From Hyphomonadaceae bacterium (lineage in GTDB: Bacteria > Pseudomonadota > Alphaproteobacteria > Caulobacterales > Hyphomonadaceae), in NCBI GenBank assembly GCA_024743315.1, contig JANSWU010000001.1:1-64000 (forward strand): a stretch of DNA of 64,000 nt. The letters run 5' to 3'. Positions 53,308-60,161 of this stretch are shown one piece after another; the first letter of the stretch is position 1; each line of letters begins with the position of its first letter. The position numbers and the translations under genes are program-made. The notes below the pieces were generated by a model that was given only the letters and a program-made list of their open reading frames with translations, searched no databases and had not been told where the DNA came from.

Positions 53308-54456
53308 ATGGCAAGACTGATAGATTCCGGACCTGGGTGTCCGACCCCAACCCCCATGCGCGCGTCTGAAGCGATTGCTGCCAAGGGGCTCAGCTATGAT
53401 GAAGACGTCAAAGCCAAAACGGATCATCTCTATCCTCTGGTCAGCGATTTCATCACGCCGATGGAGTGGCCGGCAGTCGCCCCACTGGTCGCTGCGATCA
53501 ATGATCTGAAGGCTGAAAAGAACGCGGTGATCCTGGCGCACAATTATATGACGCCCGATATTTTCCGCCTGGTTGGCGATTTTCGCGGCGACAGCCTGCA
53601 GCTGGCGCGCGAGGCGGCCAATGTCGATGCTGACATTATCGTTCAGGCAGGCGTGCACTTCATGGCGGAAACGTCGAAGATACTGGCGCCCAGCAAGACT
53701 GTGCTGATTTCGAGCCTCGAAGCCGGGTGTTCGCTCGCAAGCTCAATCACCGGCGCTGATGTCCGCCTGATCAAGGAACGCTATCCAGACTATCCCGTCG
53801 TCACGTATGTGAACACGACCGCTGACGTGAAAGCCGAGTGCCACATTACCTGCACCAGCTCGAATGCCGCGCAAGTGGTCGAAGCTGTGGCCAAGGAATG
53901 GGAGACCGATACGGTGATCCTGGTGCCTGACCAGTATCTCGCCAAGAATGTTGCGGCTCAGACTGATATTCGCATCATCACCTGGCCCGGTGCCTGCGAA
54001 GTGCATGAGCTGTTCAGTGCTGACGATGTTGAAGCGCTGCGTGAAGCGCATCCTGGCGTGGTTATCCTGGCCCACCCAGAATGTCCGCCAGATGTCCTGG
54101 AAAGTGCCGACTTTGCCGGATCGACAGCAGCCCTGGCAAATTATGTCAAAGATGAGAGTCCGGCAAAAGTGGTTCTGCTGACCGAATGCTCGATGTCAGA
54201 CAATGTCGCGGCTGAAAATCCGGGCGTAGATTTTGTGCGCCCCTGCAACCTTTGCCCGCACATGAAACAGATCACGCTCGAAAACATCTTCGATTGCTTG
54301 ACCGAGATGAAACATGAAGTGACCATTGACGAAGAGGTTCGGGTGAGAGCCAAAGCTGCCATCGATGCCATGTTGGCCCTGCCAAAAATGGCCAATCCAC
54401 TGGCCTTCGAAACAGGTCTCAAGCCGATGGAGATTGAGGTTATTTCACCCAACTGA
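53308..54456 (+). CDS. nadA: Quinolinate synthase NadA
   Basis: A 382-residue [4Fe-4S] enzyme condensing iminoaspartate with DHAP to quinolinate. Motifs: VILAHNYMTPDI near the N-terminus, DSLQLAREA, AGVHFMAET, and the three cluster cysteines in LEAGCSLAS, TECSMSDN and RPCNLCPHMK. Length is normal. AGGAGG lies 6 bases before the ATG. First gene of an operon nadA-X-Y-nadB-nadC, preceded by a palindromic operator. Confidence 0.95.
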   Translation: MARLIDSGPGCPTPTPMRASEAIAAKGLSYDEDVKAKTDHLYPLVSDFITPMEWPAVAPLVAAINDLKAEKNAVILAHNYMTPDIFRLVGDFRGDSLQLAREAANVDADIIVQAGVHFMAETSKILAPSKTVLISSLEAGCSLASSITGADVRLIKERYPDYPVVTYVNTTADVKAECHITCTSSNAAQVVEAVAKEWETDTVILVPDQYLAKNVAAQTDIRIITWPGACEVHELFSADDVEALREAHPGVVILAHPECPPDVLESADFAGSTAALANYVKDESPAKVVLLTECSMSDNVAAENPGVDFVRPCNLCPHMKQITLENIFDCLTEMKHEVTIDEEVRVRAKAAIDAMLALPKMANPLAFETGLKPMEIEVISPN

Positions 54457-54519
54457 TGCCTTGCCGCGGCCACATCCGCGGCTAAGGTGTCCTCAGGAGT
54501 GAGCGGTAAGGAGACGATA

Positions 54520-54972
54520 ATGGCGAAATGGCTGGCGGCTATGTGTGCGGGATTTTTGAGCCTGACTCTCTTGCCTGCGCATGCAGATACGAAGGACCCG
54601 CGCGACGTGCTCGGCTCCTGGAGCTTCCAGACCAAACCCTACCGCCAGGGCGAGTGCATCATGACTGGCACCATGCGTCTCAGCTCGCATCCGGAAGACG
54701 GGTTGTACGAATGCGAACTCACGGCAGTTGAAGTCTGCTCCATGTGGGGCCGCTCTGTCGTCTTGCAGAAATGCCAGGCGCGCCGGTTCGGAAATCAGGT
54801 CTCGATCCGTTCTGAGATCAAGCAAATGCTTGAGCAGAAAGTCGAAGGACTGATTTATGTGCCCGACAATTTCAGCCTGACTATTCAGGATCATAGCCGG
54901 ATGTGGGGGGCATTGGTGTCTGCTGCGACCGCACCGGTTGAGTTTCGCCGCTCCGAGGAAGGCATTTCCTGA
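54520..54972 (+). CDS. Secreted Cys-containing protein X in the NAD operon (paralogue 1)
   Basis: A 150-residue exported protein (signal MAKWLAAMCAGFLSLTLLPAHA) of unknown function. The mature domain (about 25-150) aligns with the next gene product: G-W-F...GEC...GT..L, CELTA..VC, a Cys-A-x-x-x-G-N-Q-(V/L)-S-(I/V)-R block, YVPDNFSLTI and GALVSA...E...E.GIS. Three Cys positions are shared. The small beta-rich pattern suggests a lipocalin- or allergen-like barrel, but I assign no family. ATG 54520 has AAGGAG 6 bases upstream. It overlaps gene Y by one base (TGATG). Confidence 0.8.
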   Translation: MAKWLAAMCAGFLSLTLLPAHADTKDPRDVLGSWSFQTKPYRQGECIMTGTMRLSSHPEDGLYECELTAVEVCSMWGRSVVLQKCQARRFGNQVSIRSEIKQMLEQKVEGLIYVPDNFSLTIQDHSRMWGALVSAATAPVEFRRSEEGIS

Positions 54973-55397
54973 TGCGAGCACTAGTCCTGGCAATTGCAGC
55001 GAGTCTGCTGACATGGCCTGCCATGGCGGACACAAATATTGCCGGACATTGGACTTTTGAAGCCTTGGTCGAAGGGGGCTGCACATTTGGCGGCACCGCC
55101 CATCTCGAACGCACCGGTGAGAATGCGTTCAAAGGCGAACTGACCGCGCGCCAAAGCTGCCCGACCCTGCCAGAGGACTATCTGGTGCGCCAGGATTGTA
55201 GCGCGTCGCAGCTCGGCAATCAGCTCTCCGTCCGCTGCCGGATCGTCGAGTTTGTGAACGGCTTCGAGAGTGAATTTTACTATCCGGACAATTTCACGCT
55301 GACGATCGAGTCTTCTGCGCGCCTTCACGGCGCATTGGTAAGCGCAGGGCGCACCCGGCCCGCCGAATGGGTCCGGGATGAAAGGGGTATTTCTTGA
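54972..55397 (+). CDS. Secreted Cys-containing protein Y in the NAD operon (paralogue 2)
   Basis: A 141-residue paralogue of the preceding protein: signal MRALVLAIAASLLTWPAMA, then GHWTFEALVEGGCTFGGT, GELTARQSCP, QDCSASQLGNQLSVRC, YYPDNFTLTIESSARLHGALVSAG and the shared terminal E.GIS. Both copies keep the three Cys. ATG starts on the last base of gene X's stop, and the nadB TTG start overlaps its TGA, so X, Y and nadB are translationally linked. Exported products inside a cytoplasmic NAD-synthesis operon are unexpected. Function unknown. Confidence 0.8.
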   Translation: MRALVLAIAASLLTWPAMADTNIAGHWTFEALVEGGCTFGGTAHLERTGENAFKGELTARQSCPTLPEDYLVRQDCSASQLGNQLSVRCRIVEFVNGFESEFYYPDNFTLTIESSARLHGALVSAGRTRPAEWVRDERGIS

Positions 55398-56959
55398 CAA
55401 TTCGGCCTGGGCCACGGCCCGAACGATACACGGCCCCTGCCCCGGCAGGTGATGCCCGCATCTTGATTGTTGGTGCCGGCTTGGCAGGCTTGTTTCTAGC
55501 CCTACGTCTCGCACCGCGGCCGTGCACGGTGATTTCACCAGCCCCGTTAGGACAAGCCGCGTCTTCGGCATGGGCGCAAGGCGGTTTGGCCGCCGCCCTC
55601 CACCCGAAAGACAGTCCGCAACAACATGCATCGGATACAGTCGAGGCCGGCGCGGGTCTGGTCGATCCGGCGATTGCCATACTGATCGCTGAGGACGGGC
55701 CGAAGCGGGTTCGGGACCTGATTGAGCTTGGGGTCCCGTTCGACCGCACCCCCGATGGACAACTCGCCCTCAGCCTTGAAGCAGCGCATTCTCATCCGCG
55801 CGTCGCTCGTGTTGCCGGGGATTTGGCCGGCAAAGCGATCATGGGCGCACTGACCGCAGCGGTGAAATCGGCGAAACACATTGAGCTCATCGAACATGCC
55901 AAAGCTGTCGGCCTCTTGCAGGACGAGCATGGCCGGGTTGCCGGGGCGATCTTGCAAGATCGCCGAGGCCGCATGTCGACCTTTGCGAGCCCTGAAACCG
56001 TCTTGTGTACAGGCGGTTCAGGGGGCTTGTTCCGGGTCACCACGAACCCACCACAAGCCCGCGGCGATGCGCTGGCCATGGCCTATTCGGCTGGGGCGGT
56101 GATTGCAGACCCGGAATTTGTTCAGTTCCACCCGACCGCAATGGATGTCGGTTTGGACCCATCCCCGCTCGCGACTGAGGCACTGCGCGGTGAAGGCGCC
56201 ATTCTGGTCGGCGAAGATGGCACATCGTTCATGGCGCGCTATCATGCCCAGGCCGAGCTCGCGCCGCGCGATGAAGTGGCCCGGGCCATTCACACCGAGA
56301 TCTCCGAAGGCCGTAAAACCTTTCTCGATACGCGTGACGCCATCGGGGATGCGATTAAAGACCACTTTCCGACCGTCTTCGCCGCGTGCATGGCGGCCGG
56401 CATCGATCCGCGAACATCGGCCATCCCGGTCGCGCCAGCCATGCATTATCATATGGGGGGCATCCTGTCTGATACCTGGGGGCGCGCCAGCTTGAACGGG
56501 CTGAGCGTTTGCGGCGAATGCGCCAGCACAGGCGCTCATGGGGCCAATCGATTAGCCTCCAATTCCTTGCTCGAGGCGGTGGTCATGGCCGCCCGGATTG
56601 CCGACCGCCTTCGAGACTCCGAGTTGCGTTCGCCCGGCGCAGGATCGGGTCTTGTCCCTGGCGAATTGCCTGATGAAGTCCTGCAATCCTTGCGCGCCGA
56701 AATGGCCACGAAATGCGGCGTCGTCCGCAAGGCTTCAGACCTGAAAGCGCTGATCAGCAAGATCGAGGATTTCGAAACGTCACATCCGAATGCCCGCGCC
56801 CTGTGCGCTGCCAAGATTATCGCTTCGGGCGCTTTGGCGCGCGAAGAGAGCCGAGGCGGACATTTCAGGTCTGACTTCCCAGCTGCAAATAATATCGCAA
56901 GGCGAACGTTCACTACGCGTAAGCCGCACCTGCAACCTGTTCTGGAGCCGATTGAATGA
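55394..56959 (+). CDS. nadB: L-aspartate oxidase NadB
   Basis: A 521-residue FAD flavoprotein oxidising L-aspartate to iminoaspartate for NadA. Motifs: ILIVGAGLAGLFLALRLAPRPCTVI (FAD-binding), SSAWAQGGLAAAL, EAAHSHPRVARVAGD, TGGSGGLFRVTTNPPQARGDALAMAYSAGA, EFVQFHPTAM, EALRGEGAILV and MHYHMGGI. The start is a TTG at 55394 with AAGGGG about 7 bases upstream, overlapping the preceding TGA. The stop overlaps nadC's ATG. Length is normal. Confidence 0.93.
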   Translation: MTIRPGPRPERYTAPAPAGDARILIVGAGLAGLFLALRLAPRPCTVISPAPLGQAASSAWAQGGLAAALHPKDSPQQHASDTVEAGAGLVDPAIAILIAEDGPKRVRDLIELGVPFDRTPDGQLALSLEAAHSHPRVARVAGDLAGKAIMGALTAAVKSAKHIELIEHAKAVGLLQDEHGRVAGAILQDRRGRMSTFASPETVLCTGGSGGLFRVTTNPPQARGDALAMAYSAGAVIADPEFVQFHPTAMDVGLDPSPLATEALRGEGAILVGEDGTSFMARYHAQAELAPRDEVARAIHTEISEGRKTFLDTRDAIGDAIKDHFPTVFAACMAAGIDPRTSAIPVAPAMHYHMGGILSDTWGRASLNGLSVCGECASTGAHGANRLASNSLLEAVVMAARIADRLRDSELRSPGAGSGLVPGELPDEVLQSLRAEMATKCGVVRKASDLKALISKIEDFETSHPNARALCAAKIIASGALAREESRGGHFRSDFPAANNIARRTFTTRKPHLQPVLEPIE

Positions 56960-57813
56960 GTTTCATCGCCCCACCCCCACTGCCGGATATCATTCTCGAT
57001 CCGATTGTCCGACTGGCCCTGGCCGAGGATCTCGGTCGCGCGGGCGATCTCACAACCGATGCCACGATCCCCCAGGGCACACAGCTGACCGCGCATATTC
57101 GGGCTCGCAAGACCGGGCGATTGGCCGGTCTGGATGCCGCTGCCTATGCGCTCAAACTGGTGGACGCGTCCACCGAGCTCGATCTGCACAAGCATGATGG
57201 TGATGCGCTCGCCCCCGGCGACGTGGTCGCCATGATGCGGGGAAACGCCCGGTCGATCCTGATCGCTGAGCGGACCATGCTGAATTTTCTTGGCCGTTTG
57301 TCCGGGATCGCCACCCTGACCTCACACTTTGCCGAAAAGATTGCGCACACCAGAGCCAAGATTGTCTGCACGCGGAAAACCACGCCCGGTCATCGCGCCG
57401 TGGAAAAACGCGCCGTTCGATGTGGAGGTGGCACCTCGCACCGTTACGGCTTGGACGACGCAATCCTGATCAAGGACAATCATATTGCCGCTTGCGGCTC
57501 GATCGCAGACGCGCTGCAGCGGGCCCATGCCTACGCGGGGCATTTGCGAATGATCGAGATTGAAGTCGACTCGCTAGACCAATTGGCTGAGGCGCTGCCG
57601 CACAAGCCGCACGCCGTCCTGCTCGACAATATGGAGCCTGACCTGTTGCGTGAAGCGGTCGCCATGATTGATGGCCAGTGTCTCGCCGAAGCCAGCGGTG
57701 GGATCACCCTTGAGACCGTCGCAGCGAAGGCGGAAACCGGGGTCGATTACATCTCCTCCGGGGCGCTCACTCACTCTGCGTCAAACCTTGACCTCGGTCT
57801 CGATATCCTCTGA
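56956..57813 (+). CDS. nadC: Nicotinate-nucleotide pyrophosphorylase (carboxylating) NadC
   Basis: A 285-residue QPRTase converting quinolinate and PRPP to NaMN: ALAEDLGRAGDLTTDATIP, NFLGRLSGIATLTSHF, CTRKTTPGHRAVEKRAVRCGGGTSHRYGLDDAILIKDNH (quinolinate and PRPP contacts), IEIEVDSL, LLDNMEPD, EASGGITLE and DYISSGALTHSA. The ATG overlaps the nadB stop (ATGA). It closes the NAD operon; a small hairpin then precedes the SDR gene. Confidence 0.96.
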   Translation: MSFIAPPPLPDIILDPIVRLALAEDLGRAGDLTTDATIPQGTQLTAHIRARKTGRLAGLDAAAYALKLVDASTELDLHKHDGDALAPGDVVAMMRGNARSILIAERTMLNFLGRLSGIATLTSHFAEKIAHTRAKIVCTRKTTPGHRAVEKRAVRCGGGTSHRYGLDDAILIKDNHIAACGSIADALQRAHAYAGHLRMIEIEVDSLDQLAEALPHKPHAVLLDNMEPDLLREAVAMIDGQCLAEASGGITLETVAAKAETGVDYISSGALTHSASNLDLGLDIL

Positions 57814-57818
57814 CCTGT

Positions 57819-57836
57819 CCGAAACACAAGTTTCGG
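57819..57836 (+). other. Stem-loop adjoining the SDR ribosome site
   Basis: CCGAAAC (57819-57825) and GTTTCGG (57830-57836) form a perfect 7-bp stem with an ACAA loop. The stem runs into GGGAGG, the Shine-Dalgarno of the SDR gene. It could insulate or modulate translation; no T-run follows, so it is not a standard terminator. Confidence 0.45.
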
Positions 57837-57845
57837 GAGGAAAGA

Positions 57846-58655
57846 ATGGGCAGCGCAGGCGGGCGAAAGTCCATTTTCATTACAGGTGCGGCCTCTGGCA
57901 TTGGCGCGGAAACAGCACGTTTGTTCCAATCACGGGGCTGGTTTTGTGGCCTATATGATATCAATGAAGAGGGCTTGAAAGCCGTCGCGGACGAGCTTGG
58001 CGCGGACAATTGCCATGTCGCCCGGCTCGATGTCACCAAGCGCCAAGACTGGGCCGCCGCCGTCGCAGAATTTGCAAAAGCCACGGATGGCAAGATGCAC
58101 GTCCTGTTCAATAATGCCGGCATTGGCCGACACGGCTGGTTCGAGGATATTCCGCCGGAAGAAGCGGATCTGATTGTCGATATCAATGTCAAAGGCGTGA
58201 TCAATGGCATCTACGCCGCCATCCCCTTGCTGAAACAGACTCAAGGCGCGCGGATCGTCAACACGGCCTCGACCGCAGGAGTTGTCGGCTCCCCGCGCTT
58301 GGCCGTCTATTCAGCGACCAAGTTTGCTGTACGAGGCCTAACAGAAGCGCTTGATGTCGAATTGTCAGGGCTCGGCATACGTTGCACCAGCCTCATGCCC
58401 TGGTTCATCGACACGCCCATTCTCGATATGGGGCTGACCGAAGGGGCGAACGTCAAAATGTCAGACGAGTTGCGCGACAATGAGCAAGAGGTCTATCCGG
58501 TATCTCTTGCCGCTGAAACGGCCTGGGAGGCCGCACATGGCAAGGATGTGCACTATATGGCTGGCAAACTGGCCAAGCGCGCGCGTTTTGTCAGCCGGTT
58601 CTTGCCCGGCATGATGAAGAAACAGATCTTACAGGGCTTGCCGCCGCGTGATTAG
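57846..58655 (+). CDS. Short-chain dehydrogenase/reductase
   Basis: A 269-residue classical SDR: cofactor loop FITGAASGIGAETA, Asp in YDINEEG (favouring NAD+), NNAGIG, catalytic Ser in VNTASTAG and the YSATK motif (YxxxK), with KFAVRGLTEAL downstream. The C-terminal tail (KRARFVSRFLPGMMKKQIL) is basic and may associate with membranes. Substrate unknown. GGGAGG lies 6 bases before the ATG. It is 32 bp downstream of nadC and may be read through from the NAD operon. Its stop overlaps the convergent sleB-like gene by 4 bases. Confidence 0.9.
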   Translation: MGSAGGRKSIFITGAASGIGAETARLFQSRGWFCGLYDINEEGLKAVADELGADNCHVARLDVTKRQDWAAAVAEFAKATDGKMHVLFNNAGIGRHGWFEDIPPEEADLIVDINVKGVINGIYAAIPLLKQTQGARIVNTASTAGVVGSPRLAVYSATKFAVRGLTEALDVELSGLGIRCTSLMPWFIDTPILDMGLTEGANVKMSDELRDNEQEVYPVSLAAETAWEAAHGKDVHYMAGKLAKRARFVSRFLPGMMKKQILQGLPPRD

Positions 58656-59794
58656 AACGCCGAGTTCACGCTCGATGGCGGCGTTGTTTCATTGGAGGCC
58701 GTGGTGATGGGCGTGTCGTCCGCGACGTTTGGCGCAGGCTCCGCCCGAGCTCCAGCCTCAGTCGCAGTCGTGGATTGAACGCTGGCCTCGGTCTTGATGC
58801 TTTCCAACGCTTGCGCATTCAGGTCAGCAACCGTCTCGGCTTTTGCTGGCTTCAGCAATTTGGTTTCGGCCTCGACGGCGGAGTCTGCTGGCGTGATCGC
58901 TTTCAAGCCAGCCCGGCGCTGCGCCAGACGCGCGCTTTGTCGCGCAGATGCAACAGACCATTCGCTGCCTCGCGGGAAGCGATAGAAAATGTGAGTGCCA
59001 ATTTTCTTGGTGCGGATCAGGCCGGAATTCCAAACCGGGTCCACATAAGTGGCGTGATAGTGTGTCGCTCCGGCGGTCTTGCGCTCATTCAGATCCATCA
59101 GCACGTGCGCAGCGATCGTATTGGCCTTGGTCCACTTCTCGCCGCGCGGCTTTTTGTTCATCGCCCCATCACAAGTGAACGTGAACTGACAACCGGTTGT
59201 ACGAGTCGCGCCCTGGAACACCACATCGCAGATCGTATTCGGATAGCGATGGTCGTTCACGCGATTAATGATCACTTCGGCCACACCCAGCTGGCCTTTG
59301 ATCGATTCACTTCGAGCTTCGTAATAGATCGCGGTCGCGAGACACTGTTTTTGACGCAGCATGTCTTCGGCGTCCGTGCGCTTGGGCACGTCGAGCGTCA
59401 CCAGACTGTTAATCGCAGCCTTGTCGCGATCGAAAGCTGAATAAGGGCTCAAGGCGGAGCTTGGGTCGCGGACCAGCGAATACTCGACAAATCTCAGCCA
59501 GTCATGGCTCAGCAATTGTGATTTATGCGTGAGTGCCGACGTGATCTCGACCTCATCTTCGCGAATCTCTGCCAGTTGGACACTGCGATCGCGGAACTGC
59601 TCTTCGCTCTGCTGGACCGCATTGGCACCAGCAATCATCGGCATCGCGGCAACAAATGCACCAAAGCAAGCCACACCAAGGGTGCCCTGCAGAAACTTCT
59701 TCCGCTGGGGAGCTGACGTTTGCACACGCCACCAGCGCGTCACGCGCGCGGTCACGGTCGTGCCCGTCATCGGGTTTTTGGAATAATCCACCAT
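58652..59794 (-). CDS. SleB-like cell wall hydrolase
   Basis: A 380-residue protein. An N-terminal hydrophobic segment (about 35-55) is followed by a region with low similarity, then a Hydrolase_2/SleB domain (about 145-265): QKQCLATAIYYEARSESIKGQLGVAEVIINRVNDHRYPNTICDVVFQG and GCQFTFTCDG. The Glu of YYEARSE is the likely catalytic acid of this lysozyme-like fold. The tail from 290 is Ala/Thr/Glu-rich. The start at 59794 is moderate (no strong ribosome site). It may trim peptidoglycan during growth. Confidence 0.85.
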   Translation of the reverse strand: MVDYSKNPMTGTTVTARVTRWWRVQTSAPQRKKFLQGTLGVACFGAFVAAMPMIAGANAVQQSEEQFRDRSVQLAEIREDEVEITSALTHKSQLLSHDWLRFVEYSLVRDPSSALSPYSAFDRDKAAINSLVTLDVPKRTDAEDMLRQKQCLATAIYYEARSESIKGQLGVAEVIINRVNDHRYPNTICDVVFQGATRTTGCQFTFTCDGAMNKKPRGEKWTKANTIAAHVLMDLNERKTAGATHYHATYVDPVWNSGLIRTKKIGTHIFYRFPRGSEWSVASARQSARLAQRRAGLKAITPADSAVEAETKLLKPAKAETVADLNAQALESIKTEASVQSTTATEAGARAEPAPNVADDTPITTASNETTPPSSVNSAF

Positions 59795-60082
59795 CGTCGT
59801 TTTTATCCCACCACTCTTGAGGGTGATCTCACCCTGCAAGATTCAAACCTTTTCCCTTTAGACGCGACAAAATCCGGTCGCTTGGTCTTTGTTCTTGGCT
59901 CGTGCATATTTGCTGCGGGCCTAGAAAATCAATTCTATACATCCCCGAAAATTGCACATTTCCATTCCGTCATTTCGGCTGAATTCAGCGTGAACGCGGG
60001 GTTTTTCGTGGTAAATCGGCCCTAAAGGTCAGATTCCATTAAGGAATCAGCCCTGCGTCCTACGAAGTTTAAAAATTGGCCA

Positions 60083-60111
60083 TGAAAAAAGATGTTGCGA
60101 ATACGCAACAC
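60083..60111 (-). terminator. Rho-independent terminator after ppdK
   Basis: Read on the minus strand, TGTTGCG and CGCAACA (60093-60110) form a 7-bp stem with a TATT loop followed by ATCTTTTTTC. Apart from this, the 367-bp gap between sleB (start 59794) and ppdK (stop 60162) shows only A/T-rich sequence, presumably the sleB promoter; I see no gene in it. Confidence 0.82.
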
Positions 60112-60161
60112 TTCTCGCGATCACAAATTGTTGCGAAGTCGGAATGAAATGACCAGAATCG

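Noticed and set aside
59720-60025. 101-residue plus-strand frame over the sleB start and upstream region
   Set aside because: Overlaps the coding part of sleB, lacks a ribosome site and has no recognisable domain.
60093-60110. TGTTGC-N6-GCAACA palindrome on the 3' side of ppdK, identical in arms to one upstream, considered as a pair of regulator sites
   Set aside because: On the minus strand it is followed by a T-run right after the ppdK stop, so it is better explained as the ppdK terminator. The upstream palindrome was kept only as a weak regulatory candidate.
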